Positions 41,734 through 53,500 of a DNA stretch of 64,000 nt are shown here, in pieces. Each line of letters starts with the position of its first letter. Positions within the stretch are counted from its first letter, which is position 1. The stretch covers positions 4,283,638-4,347,637 of the forward strand of contig NW_019091369.1 in NCBI RefSeq assembly GCF_001949145.1, read 5' to 3'. The stretch is from Acanthaster planci. Lineage: Eukaryota > Echinodermata > Asteroidea > Valvatida > Acanthasteridae. The position numbers and the translations under genes were made by a program. The notes beneath the pieces are model-generated. The model saw nothing but the letters and a program-made list of their open reading frames with translations, ran no database searches and was not told where the DNA came from.

Positions 41734-41739
41734 TTTATT
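41734..41739 (-). terminator. APEX1: Candidate poly(A) signal for APEX1
   Basis: AATAAA on the minus strand (plus TTTATT) about 440 bases past the APEX1 stop codon. Position and hexamer are the only evidence. Confidence 0.35.
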
Positions 41740-41789
41740 TTCAACAGTTTTGTAGCACAATCCACCGAGCCATGCCATTTCACTCATCA

Positions 41790-41795
41790 AATAAA
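41790..41795 (+). terminator. Candidate poly(A) signal for the tetraspanin gene
   Basis: AATAAA about 495 bases after the tetraspanin stop. With the APEX1 signal at 41734-41739 it would make the two convergent 3' UTRs overlap by roughly 100 bases. Confidence 0.3.
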
Positions 41796-41895
41796 AAAAC
41801 ATTTGGAACAATCTGTCCAGTAATGCATACTACAATGTTGGAAAGTTTTCTTCAAAGGTTCATTTTCAAAACACATAATATTCCGGACTCTACTC

Positions 41896-42021
41896 ACGCC
41901 GTGTCCGAAACGAGCTTCCAGACCTACGGCTAGGTCTATTGTCTGCGCGTCTCCATGCATTTCCAATGGATTGAATACCAAGACCTAGCTCTAGACAAGA
42001 GATTCAGATGCAGCCTCAGAC
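41896..42021 (+). repeat. Dispersed repeat, copy 2 (downstream of APEX1)
   Basis: Matches the minus strand of 24721-24864. Shared blocks include GCTTCCAGA, TTGTCTG, TTTCCAATGGA and CCTAGCTCTAGACAA, each separated by diverged bases. It probably belongs to an unnamed short interspersed family. Confidence 0.6.
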
Positions 42022-42179
42022 ACAATCTTGTGCCATATAAAACAAACAATACATCCCCAAGTTTGTGTAGTGTCCTGAAGTGTAACATGTCAAGTTTTCT
42101 TATTTGTTTGATCAACGGCACCCTAAAAAGTGCTGGTACATGTAACAAGTTGATTTGTCACCTGTCCTCTGTCAACTTA

Positions 42180-45100
42180 TTACATGGCCATATGAAGTAC
42201 AATCGGACAGTGATCACTACCCTTGATCCACGTCCGCATACCAGTGTCACACAGCTTGGGTACCAGTCGCTTTGAAATCACAAAATAGTCCAGGCGCCTG
42301 TATCAAATAAACAACAAATGATAGATTCCCTTATGATTAGCCATCATCTAATCATAAAGCAAGGAGTCAGAAATTGCACACTAACTTTTTCTGCATACAT
42401 GCTGAAAATTTTTGCTGCTGCACTAATGAAACACAGGTCCTCATTTGGAATTTACATCGTGTAAATGCTAAATCTCACCATCTTATACTGCCAAAGATCT
42501 TCCTTCCTATTTCTAAAAAAAATTGAAATTTCAGATTGACATAATTTAAGACACTGATCGGAAATTGGTGCTTGTTTCTTACCATCCAACATTCTTAGCT
42601 CGGCAATTTCCCATGTACGTCCAGAATGAGTAAGCGTATTCTCTGTCAGGATACAGATGCCTGAAGCTATCTACAAAGCCTTTGTTCAGTAAAGCAGAGA
42701 ACCCTTCCCTCTCCTCATCGGTAAATCCTGGTGTCTTGTTGTGGTTATTTTTGGGATTTTTTAGATCTAAAATACACACAGGAATACATGTGGTTATGAG
42801 TACATGAGTGACATAATATCAGATATTTCACCAAGGTGACAGGTGACTTCAGTTCTTACCAATCTCCTCATGAGCTACATTCAGATCACCGCAGTAGATG
42901 ACTGGCTTGGTTTCATCCAATTTGGCCAAGTACTCGGTGAAATCTTTATCCCATTCCTGCCGGTATTCCAACCTATCAGAAAAAAAGTACACGCAGACAC
43001 AAATGAAGACAAGTGTCACTCCCAACTGCTGATTATAAAAATCCTTCTTTTTTTCTGGAAGGAATGAACTGTGCTCAAGTCTAATGGTAAAGATGATCCC
43101 AAGGAAACTATTATATTACAAAAGCTACATTTCTTGCTTCTGTCTTCCTAATGTCAAACATTAAAGAGAAACCAATAAATGAAGTATCATACCTTGTAAG
43201 TCCACGTCCAGAGTTTGGCACGTCTAAAATGACAAAAGCAGCAGTCAAACATTTTTTCAAATGTAATTTACGTATTTCTACTTTTAAACATGGAATCTTT
43301 GTGCCTGCAGAAGTTGAACTGACCCATCCTCCCTGATCCTTGNNNNNNNNNNNNNNNNNNNNNNNNNNNNNNNNNNNNNNNNNNNNNNNNNNNNNNNNNN
43401 NNNNNNNNNNNNNNNNNNNNNNNNNNNNNNNNNNNNNNNNNNNNNNNNNNNNNNNNNNNNNNNNNNNNNNNNNNNNNNNNNNNNNNNNNNNNNNNNNNNN
43501 NNNNNNNNNNNNNNNNNNNNNNNNNNNNNNNNNNNNNNNNNNNNNNNNNNNNNNNNNNNNNNNNNNNNNNNNNNNNNNNNNNNNNNNNNNNNNNNNNNNN
43601 NNNNNNNNNNNNNNNNNNNNNNNNNNNNNNNNNNNNNNNNNNNNNNNNNNNNNNNNNNNNNNNNNNNNNNNNNNNNNNNNNNNNNNNNNNNNNNNNNNNN
43701 NNNNNNNNNNNNNNNNNNNNNNNNNNNNNNNNNNNNNNNNNNNNNNNNNNNNNNNNNNNNNNNNNNNNNNNNNNNNNNNNNNNNNNNNNNNNNNNNNNNN
43801 NNNAAATGGCAATAATGCCGATAGTCTGTATTTTAAACTGTTGCTATTCTCAAGAAATTAGCAAAGTCTCCCAAGACTGAACAGTTCCAATAAATGACAG
43901 TAATTTTGAACTGGTTGATTTAATGAAAAAACTTACAAGCGCCAACAAAATAGAAATCATCGTACTCTGCTGTGATTACTCGGCCCTCTTCATCGTGTTT
44001 CTCCACACCTGAAAGGAAAAATGGTCCAAAGCTGACAATAATTAACTAACTAGGGCAAGTGGTGCAAACAAAGAACACTTAAATAGACATCCAGGAATCT
44101 GATTTTAATAAATGTTGACAAACTAACATTAACAGAGAACGTATACAATTAGACCACTCGCTTTTTATCTTCTTACCTATTCCATACTTAACACTGATAG
44201 GCTCCTTCTTCGTGTACAGCCCTGTTCCAGAATAACCCTTCTTGGATGTAGCGCCAAGCCAATATGTATGATAACCTTCTACCTTGGCACTTGAAGGCAC
44301 AGATTCACTGTCAACCTTAGTTTCCATGACAAAAAAGATGTCTGGATCCTCTTTCTTGATGTATGACATGCCATCTTTCTGCAAGTGACAAAAGAAAAAT
44401 ATCACACACAAAAATAGAACATCTCTTTTTCTCCCTCTCGTTAATTGGTCATTCAAATATGAGATTATGGTTTGTAAACATGTTCTTGAGTTAACTCTGC
44501 TGGATTTGCTCTCTGAATTTTTGAGATGGCTGGCAATGAATCTCTTTGTTTTTTATAAACTTGACAAGATTGTAAGAAAAATCATACAAAGTACCTTAAT
44601 CCATGCTTGTAAGCCAGCAATGTTCCAGGATGCAATCTTCAAATTGGCCTCACTGATTTTAAAGAGTATCAAAGGAAAGGAAGAAAAATAAACACATATT
44701 GACGGAAGACGGATGATGACTCGGTGTGAAATGAGTCATAATGAAAGACAAAGAGTCCCAAAATAAAAAGGTTCTATACAATAAAAACTTGCAAAAAAAA
44801 GAAAAAGTCTTACTTTTCCTCCACTGATTTTTTGTCTGTTGTGTAGGTTTCAGGAACATTCAAAGCAGCAATAGCAGCTTCATTGGCACCATTCTTGTCA
44901 ACCTATAAATTGGAAACAGACATTGTGCGAACACAAAACCTCAATTCATACACCCAGTTACCTTCGAGCTCAGACATTAGATGGATGGGTGCACTAAAAA
45001 ATTGCAGTTCAAGAGAGGTGTAGTTCATCCTCTCAAAATTTATTGAATTTTACAAGTATTTATTTTGCTGTTTGCACTTTAAACCAACCTTCTGTTTCTT

Positions 45101-45627
45101 TGTTGGTTTTTCATCTGTGGTTTCAGCCTGCAAAAAATCAAATAAGAATAAAGACAAAGAAACCTTAAAAGAAAAACAGGAGAAGAGAAATTATACGAAA
45201 ATGACTACTGCCTTTCAATTTGTCAAAATGTTTAAAAAACAAGTGCATGTGCACATTTATAAATCAAACTGAACAGACCTGCAATAACAAACAATAGAGG
45301 GGAAATTGACAAACCTTTGGTTCTGCTTTCTTTGAAGATTGTTCAGATTTGGTGTCACTCTGTATGGGGGAAACAAACACAACAGATGTTCTGAATCATC
45401 TTGTCTTCTGAGGTTTTCCAGGCTTGAATACGGACTCCGTTGTGTTAAACTTAGATAGTATATTCAATTCCATCTGCTACTCACTCTACCATCTAACCGT
45501 GGAAATATGAAACATCTAAGTTTGCAAAACTGGAAATGGGTAGGCCTAGGCCTCTTCACTTAAAATTGCACGAGCATCATGAAATTGAAACACACTACCT
45601 AGCATAGCTAACCTTTCTTTTCGGCAT
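42180..45627 (-). CDS. APEX1: AP endonuclease 1
   Basis: Base-excision-repair nuclease that nicks DNA 5' of abasic sites in nucleus and mitochondria. Eleven coding exons join in frame: 45613-45627, 45315-45359, 45089-45127, 44814-44902, 44595-44652, 44177-44378, 43937-44008, 43193-43223, 42860-42972, 42583-42766, 42180-42297; 321 residues (human 318). The N-terminus is MPKRK plus a Lys-rich tail suited to nuclear import. Catalytic landmarks are intact: [10 protein letters not shown] (Asn), METK (metal-binding Glu), AYVPNSGRG (Tyr, codon split by an intron), [12 protein letters not shown] (Asp and Asn), FWTYM, GWRLDYF and GSDHCP (Asp-His). The position of human Asp70 is Ala, and the human redox cysteines 65, 93 and 99 are absent. 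The first coding exon holds only five codons. An assembly gap lies in the intron between exons 7 and 8 and loses no coding sequence. Confidence 0.95.
43343..43803. other. Assembly gap (461 N)
   Basis: Run of unknown bases inside the APEX1 intron between exons at 43937-44008 and 43193-43223. The codon for the catalytic Tyr is split across this intron (T plus AC) and joins correctly, so no exon appears to be missing. The true gap length may differ. Confidence 0.95.
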
Positions 45628-46787
45628 TGTGTTCTTAGACTTAATTTGCTTTCCACACAGTCCCGTCCCGTGACGTTTACTAGAGTCTGCGGAACCTTGA
45701 CGAATGCTTTCGGTTTTAAACTGACGGTTTTCCAGCCAAGTTGAAGTTTTCACACTAACGAGTTGTAACTTGCTCCACGACAGTTGTTTCCGTTGTCCAA
45801 CATGTGAGTTACAGCGACCTCTGTCGTTTGTTTTTCTCCATCTAAGAAAAGATGACTGCAGGAGGTCAATTTCTTTGTTGCAAACAAGCAACCGTGACAT
45901 GCGCCTAACAAAAATCATGGCATAGTAAAAGCATTGTTCCTGCCAGATGATATTAGTACCACGAAAATAATCATTATTTGGATGGTCCAGTGGGGAAAAG
46001 ATTAACACTCATAACAGTAAAAGATTTCTAGACTCCATATGGTGATTGAACACGTTTTTTTACGGTTGGCTGATGTAACCAGACTATACTTGCTCTAGTA
46101 AAACCTAAAGATGCATTGTCACTTCACCCATTTGACACTTCGCCCATTATGCCCACACACATACATGTACACGTCCACAAGTAGCCTACACGGGCCGCAG
46201 AGGTTTAATTGACACGTAAAAAAAAACCCACTGTCCACGGGCGAATTGTAAATGAGGCAATCGGCCGAGTACGTGACAGTTAAGCGATATCGCCTGAGGG
46301 CGCTATATTTTAAATGGCCGCATTCATGTTGCCTGGATTTTGTAAATAAAGGTAGTCCTTCAGCATGTTCGGTTCATAATTAGGTCTCCTATTCAATAAT
46401 TCTTGAGGATTGCAAGTATGGTAAGCTTGAGGATTGTATATTTGGGGACCCTATCACTATAATACTAAGAAGGGAGACGTAGGCCAACGTTTCAACTTTT
46501 GGATTCACCTTGGCTTGGTCATGTGATTCTCGCGGTCGGAGGTTGTTCCATTTATTGCACTTGCGGCGCGGCTGGACAGTCCTCCATTCGTTTTTGATAT
46601 AGGGATTTGCATGTCTTCCTTATTCTGAAACGTTTTCGGTATCGTAAGGAAGATATTTACAGTGCATAAACAGTGAAATTTGGGGCATATTTGATGGCCG
46701 AGCGGAATTCAGATTTTCCCCTACTATACCCATTGAGTTTCAAGTGTGCAAGCCTTAGCGCAAATACTGCACGGGTGATTTAGCACA
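45628..46787. promoter_or_regulatory. Divergent promoter region between APEX1 and the EF-hand gene
   Basis: Head-to-head spacing of 1.16 kb between the two start codons. It should contain both promoters and 5' UTRs. CG dinucleotides and GC-richer patches occur around 46260-46330 and 46520-46640. No TATA box, RNA gene or further exon was recognised. Confidence 0.4.
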
Positions 46788-48387
46788 ATGGTAGAAAGGC
46801 GTCGTGGGAAGGAAAAAGGGGCAGCGTTTGCTCCGAGTAAGGCTTATGGAATAGCCACCAACTGACAAATCAGAGAGAAGAATCAAGACTCAGTGATGCC
46901 ACAGACACACATGACAAAAAATGGGGGTTCTTTTATACATGTTATACAAGAATAGTGATGTTTGTATGTGGAACTCTTCCCGGGAACTCTTTCCTATGAG
47001 CCGTTGTCATTATAACTCTTTCAGGGGAATGCTGACTCCATACTTCCTCCAGAAAAAATTGCTGAACTAGAAAAGAGAACACATTGTAAGTATGTTTGTT
47101 ATTATTGTTTTTATTTGTATTCTTTTATATCCTTGATTAATTTGTACACATTCATATAACCTGATTGTTACATTTGCACTATCGAAATAAATGTTAACTG
47201 AGTTTAATTGAATTGAGTTTGTCATTGTCTTATATTCATGGTATCTCCAACAGAGGTCAACAAGAAATAAATTTGTTCAGAAGACTGAGTTATAGAGCCT
47301 GTTTTGTGTTCGAGGTAAAGTTTACATGTTCAACTTCAAATTTCACTTGATTGTAATGTAAATTTTTGATTGATTTTCAATGTTCTTATTTTCTAGTTAA
47401 ATCGAAAGAGATTGAGAAAGTGTTGTCATACTACGCACAGTATGATAGGTCACCAAATGGTCAAGATGGAATACCAATGGAGGATCTCTCAGATATTGCA
47501 GAGCTCTGTGGATGTCCTTTCTTTGAAAGACTTGCATATGCGTACTTAGAAAGGCCAGCTATGAACCTCAAGGCAGAACCCTTCCTTCAGATATTCTCCT
47601 TCTTGAGCTCACGTGCATCAGTAGAAGAAAAAAGCAAGGGTAAGCTGTTCATATATTGATTTCTCACCCCCCTTGACAATTCCCTCTGTCTACAAACTCT
47701 TCAACCACAGACCAACTATTTAAATAACCTAGAGTGTTTTGTCATGTTTATGCCAACTTTTTCAGCACTCTTTGATTGTCTGGACTGTAGTCATGATTGC
47801 AGCCTTGGATTTGATGAGCTATTTCGCTTCTACAAGTGTATCTTGAACCCTGCTGTAGATGATGATTACATTATTGATTTGGTGGTCCGCATCCTTGAGA
47901 GACCAGAAATAAAACAGGAGCATCGTGTGTCATTTGAAGAGTTCCAAAAGGTATTTTGTTGGATGGCATCTTTACCTTTCTCCATTAGACCCTCCCTAGA
48001 TTTCAATAGGATACATACATTGTATGCTGGGTTGTACCCCTAGGTGGAAATAAGTACACCCCGTATCCCCCTCCCCCCGACAATGCCACTGTTGGAGAGG
48101 GTCAGAGGTTCGAATTTCACATAGACATTAGTCACTTCATAAAGAGATATTACTATTAATGGATACAATTTAGATCAAGGGCATATCTTGACACCCTGTT
48201 TGTGAGATTTAATCAAAGAAAGAAAAAATACGTACCAAAAAATCACAAATGAGTATGTTAAATAGACTCCCAGACCAAATCAACTCATTTTACTCACACA
48301 GCTTTTCTCTGCTTTTATTTTTTACAGCTGATATCGACAGAAGAAATCAAGGAGAAAATGACAGTGGACCTTCAGTTAGCAATATGA
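46788..48387 (+). CDS. Divergent calcineurin-B-like EF-hand protein
   Basis: Predicted small calcium-binding regulatory protein of the calcineurin B/CHP/CIB group, 183 residues. Proposed coding exons: 46788-46790 (ATG only), 47025-47085, 47397-47639, 47766-47950, 48328-48387. Joining the ATG directly to GGGAATGCT gives MGNADSILPPEKIAELEKRT, an N-myristoylation-type start like that of calcineurin B. The core has THFKSKEIEKVLSYY, then one canonical EF loop (DCSHDCSLGFDE, ligands at positions 1, 3, 5, 7, 9 and 12). A degenerate first loop (DRSPNGQDGIPME) and a degenerate last loop (RVSFEEF) are also seen. The end EIKEKMTVDL parallels calcineurin B's IHKKMVVDV. A single intact loop suggests weak or structural calcium binding. 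The partner is unknown. The first exon could instead run to GCTCCGA|GTAAGG, but that join gives an early stop. Confidence 0.72.
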
Positions 48388-50508
48388 TGTTCGAAAATTA
48401 AAACATTTTTGCTTTGAGTAGTTCAGTGCAATAAAGTCAACAGAAAAATTCACACTGACCAAATTATTAACCAGATTAACATATATTAGTGTTGTCAGCT
48501 GGATCAAATTATGGTTATTATTGTTTTCACTGAGGATTAAAAGTTTAGGTTCATTTTTCAGCTACGAAGAGGCCTTGCAAGGTACATTAAGTTTTCAGAG
48601 TGTTTCAGACATAATGTTAATGGTAACATTCAAAGCAGTTTTTCAAGAGAAACACATAAAACGGTTGAAACGTCTTTAATGTTGTAAAAATGTTAAACTG
48701 GTAGCAATCAAAATATTTCATAATAAATTGTATAAAATAACACGCAGCTGACATGTTTGTGGTTTTACAGGTATCCAGTGCTGTGCAAGTACCCATTAAC
48801 AAACTAAAACTCGTTGATGAATGTAAGTGAAATGGACCGGGAGTAGTGAGTAAACTGAAAGCACAATGCGGTAATTAAAACTGCTTAAACATGTAACTGC
48901 AAGTGTAGTAAATTTCTTCAAATTCTTACAAATAAACTGAGTAATATGCAGAATGGAAAGTAGTGGAAAAACTTCGAGATTAGAACCCTAAAAATGTGTT
49001 CCTTTAAGAAATTACACCTGCTGTGGATATGCCGCACAGAAAGTATATCGTTGCTCAGCAAGACTGGTATTGAATGTCAGTGTTGCCAACTTTAAAATGC
49101 ATTTAGACTGAGAACTACACATATGAATAAGGTATTCTAACAGGCTGAAATTTTTATACATGTATTTGTCAACGGAAAAAGAAATCCAATAAAACTGAGA
49201 AATTAGTTAAAATACCTCAGAAATTAAATTGGGAAATGAAATCTAAATCTATTCATATAAATTTAAATAAAAAAAGTAACCGATTTTTTTCTGTGCCACT
49301 TAGACGTGTTCTTTGGGTGCATGGCTTTGCAACACACCCAAGATTGAAAATGAGTTTTCATGATACAGTTTTCGTAATAATGGTTGATTTGCATGGTGCA
49401 TCTAAAGAAGGAACACCTTAAGCCATTTGGATTCAATTACCCACAATATCTGTCAGTTTAAGCTACTTTATATGTCTGATTCTTCTACAACGATTGCGAG
49501 TAGATTTTTCCTCACACTTGGGATCTATATAGCCTACAGCACAGTGCATTTAAATTTGACGGAACGGGCGGCACGGTGGAACCCTGACCGTCCTTTTCTC
49601 AAATTTTACTTTTACTGTTGGAGCTTAAAGGAAACCTGTAGTAGAGTTGCAGCTCAAGTTGTTTTCACACACCTTGCTGTGTGTTACAGTACAAACAAAA
49701 TCGAAATACTTCATTATATTAAGATTGACAAAGGTGGTGGTTTTTACACTCTTAGAAAATCCTCCCAGCAAAAAAAAAACATTTTAGAGGGTGTTATTTT
49801 TTCTTTTGTCACGCAATTTGCAAGGTACTTCGTGTCAAAAGAGCTTAAGAAATGAATGTGCCATTTGCAATTGCCCACGACAACGTTTTCAAGAAATATT
49901 GGCCATTAATATGGTCCAAACAAGCTACTCAACAATAAACAAATAGAAATTGAACTTACTCAAAGAAAATGTGGAGAAGTGTTAATATATGTTTGTACAC
50001 AGAGCTATGTGGAGACACTTCTGCTCTGCCTTGGATGATCATCACACTTTAGCTCATGAAATTAAATGTGGAAATTTCATTAGCATAAAACCAAAATGTT
50101 GAAGCTTTTCCCTTTTATTGCTACAAAGGAGATGGAAAATTAAAAAGTTAACATTTCCAGAAATCTTTCCTATATGCATTGATAAAAAACAAAACTAAAA
50201 CAAAAATATCTCCACTAAAGTACAGAGTTAATTAACAAAATCGTGCTGTTTCACCAAAGACTCAGTCCGAGTCTGAAAGCAAAGTTTTGCATTGAAAGTG
50301 GTCACAATTTAACACCCACATCCAACACACTTCCTGGAAGCAAATGTGTCTGTTGGATTTGCTACTGACAGTGCCAATTCTTTGAAAACGTTGTGACGAG
50401 AATGTATTTTAAAGCTAAATACTTCAACTTCCGCCTGTTATCCAGGACAGCTGGTGCACTATTAACCAGTCCACATAAGATGGTAGGTAAAGGTACGTTG
50501 GTACATTG
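48388..50508. other. Tail-to-tail region between the EF-hand and SAMD9-like genes
   Basis: A/T-rich and without a recognisable gene. An open frame at 49427-49855 (+) of 142 codons shows no known domain or codon pattern that convinces me. A minus-strand AATAAA (plus TTTATT at 50114-50119), about 390 bases past the SAMD9-like stop, is a candidate poly(A) signal. Confidence 0.4.
48430..48435 (+). terminator. Candidate poly(A) signal for the EF-hand gene
   Basis: AATAAA 43 bases after the stop codon of the EF-hand gene, in an A/T-rich context. It would give a very short 3' UTR. Confidence 0.4.
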
Positions 50509-53500
50509 TTAGAAGTCCTCCGCTGAAGACGTGTCTTTCATCAGAGCACGGCGAAGTTCATCGTTTTTAGCATCCAATTGGCGTTGGTACCACCGAATTG
50601 TATCTCTCTTGGATTTCTGAACATCTCCCTGCAAAAGACAAGTAAACATGTTGCCCGGTATGACGTAATAAAATCTGTACGTAATCACTGTACTTATCGA
50701 ATACTTGCACACATGTAAAGAACCTGTCCATTTTGACATCTGGGCTGGCTGGTACTCACTGATGTACTCCAATTCGAATCAACCAATGTTCGATGGTTGG
50801 AAGGGAGGTCGAGATGTGAATCTTGATCTTGAATAAAACTGAAACATATTTATTTGCTATCTAAATTTAGCTGTCCTTTTATCATTGGTCGTTGTTACCG
50901 TTAGCGCCATGATCTAGATGGAATGGCGCTACAGAAATCCCGTACTATTATTGTTATTATTGTAATAAAATATTTACCTCTTTTGTTTTCACTTTCATAT
51001 TTCTGGGAGAAGCTTGCGCCTTCTGTAGTTTGTCACGCAACGTTTGACATTCCTCCCGAAGCTTGTCAATCTCGGATAGCTCATGAGACAGTGAGGTCTT
51101 GGATTTTTCGGAGGGAACGTTCAAACTCGGATAAGCCTGGTGAAATCGTGGAGCTGCATCCTCACGAGAGTTTGTCCCCTTGATCTTAATATCATACGCA
51201 ACTGGGCCATCCCAAGTGAATCCTAGATAGAACGTGACGGTCTCTTGGCTTGGCACTTGACGTTTATACGGTGCTGCCAATTTGATGTTGATTTTCCCCT
51301 TCTTTGAAAGGTGCACCAGGGATGTAGGATTCAGTAAAGTTCCTTCCAAGCGAGCTAACCGACCTCTTACAAGATCAGATGACCAAAATTCGCCGTCGCT
51401 GTCTGCTCTGTCGATTTTACCCGGAGTAGCGTGGAGCTCGTTTATATGGGCAAATACTTGCAGATCTGTACCTTGTCCCAAGAAGAAGTGTGTTCGCGCT
51501 TTTGTCTGAAATCGTAGGGGCCGCTTTTCCCGTGCCAAACGTCCACTGAAATTCTCACCACCTGAAAATCTATGTCTCAGTTCCTCAATATAATAGGACA
51601 ATTCGCTTCTGTCTCGTCTCTCAGAGGTAACATCTGGTATTGGCCACAGAAACATCATCATGAAGAATGGTGGCCAGCAGTCTGTTTTACGATGATCTTT
51701 GGCATTCAACGGCCGAACAAACTGCTGATACACCTCATCAGCTGGCAATAATTGCTCCCCAGCTGAGGAGAGCGCCAAGTGTATGCAAACAAGACACTTC
51801 AAGTCGAAAAAGTTGTACTGATCTGAGTTCTCTAACAGCAGTTTGCAAGATTCTTTGAGCTTCTGCAATCCCTTATTTCGAGCAAGGTCAAAGATGTCAC
51901 GAAAGCTGCCACAATTGGCTTGCTTGACTTGTCTACGTCGAAATTCGACAAGACTTTTGGGATCTCGATACCGGTTTTCCGGTATCGGTGTAGGTTCCCC
52001 ATAGTACCTTTCATATATTCCGAAGTAATCTTTTAAGTAATCTTTCATCTCATCAAGTTTCTGTCGCATATTCACAATAGGGTCTTCCTTGCAAAATGTC
52101 GATGTGTCCTCAAGTAAATTCAGTACTGAGTCCACTCGGTTTTTCAGAGTCATGATACGGCTATGGCAGTAGTCACTTAGTTTGGGATAGCTTGGATCTG
52201 AGGGGCGGATTAACTGCAGAAGGTACTCTTGCAAATATTGATGTCCTCTTTTTGTTCTGAAGGGCTCTACACACGTGTAAATGACCTCCAGTAATCTGAA
52301 GGCAACATGAACTTCTTCATATAAACCTGTGTATTCGATTTCCCTTCCTTCTTTCGAAACATCATATGATTTGTGGAAAGCGTCCATGGCATGGTATGCA
52401 AGGGAAAGTAACTTCTTGCATTCTGTATCATCAACGACTTGCTGTTCTTCCATACGCTTCGACACTACGTCAAACATCTCTGTTTTATAAATTCTGCCCT
52501 TAGTATCCCAAAAGTAGCAGTTTTGGGGCTCAAGCTCCACTGCTTCACCAGCATAGACATGAGCCATTTCAATGCTGTTCTCTTTGAGACAAAGTCTTGC
52601 AAGTTGTTGTGCGACAAACGCATCCTTAAGCTTCTCAAATCCTATTTTGAGGATTTCAATGGCGTCTTGAGGTCCATGTTTCTCGAGAACATCTTGTATG
52701 ATAACCGCATAATCCGTCTCGGTGTCATCACCGTATCGTATCTTTTTCCTTCGGACCAGGAGGTCATGAGTTGCTTTCACGAGGGTTTGCTTGGAATAGG
52801 ACCACGATTTGAACAGTTCACAATTCAAAAACTCCCTTGCGACCTCTGCAAGGGACTGGTTTGTTTTCACCTTGATCTGCTCTAAAGCTTCTTTTGCTAT
52901 GCTTTCATGGAAAATCCTCAATTTGTTGTTTTCTAAGACCACCATGATCTTGAACGAAGAAGATACTAAACCCTCCCAAGGTCTCGAATGTACGCGTTTT
53001 CTGCTACTCACTATCTCACTAGCCATCAGTGAGTCGCAACAAGATACAGGAATGACGGCCTCTGGTCTGTAGGAATTTAGAAATGCACAAAGCTTTATCA
53101 GCTTGAATTCGTTATCAGAGATACCACCAAGAATCTCCGACACAACGTGCCTTATATAGTCCTTGTCAAATTCTTTCATCATCACCATAAATGCGAGGAG
53201 ATGTTCGGGTTTATATTCGGTAGATTGTAACTCTTTCTCTTTCAGTTGCAATTCGAGGTATTTTCGCTTTAGCCAATCCTTTTCCCTGGCGTCAAGCTTT
53301 TGAGTCAACGCGATGTAGAGCTCTTTCTTTTCAGCGTCTATTAACTTTTCTGGCTCTGCACAACGCTTACAGTGCAGGAGGACACAGACAGCTCCACCAC
53401 TAAGCTGGATATCACTCGAACCCTCCTTCAACTCATCAATCAAGTCTAGGAGCTCGACGTCATCGAGGTCATCCACAAGTACACATACAGCAGGGATTTT

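Noticed and set aside
43111-43861. Long frames crossing the run of unknown bases
   Set aside because: They are open only because N codons cannot be stops. The real content is an APEX1 exon at 43193-43223 and intron.
43193-44008. Apparent loss of the catalytic Tyr of APEX1 (reading GAC before VPN)
   Set aside because: The codon is split by an intron: T from exon 43937-44008 plus AC from exon 43193-43223 restores Tyr. The Cys seen was intron read-through.
49427-49855. Open frame of 142 codons on the plus strand between two genes
   Set aside because: Hydrophobic and mixed content without a known motif; T-rich and A-rich runs explain the hydrophobic and Lys stretches. Likely chance.
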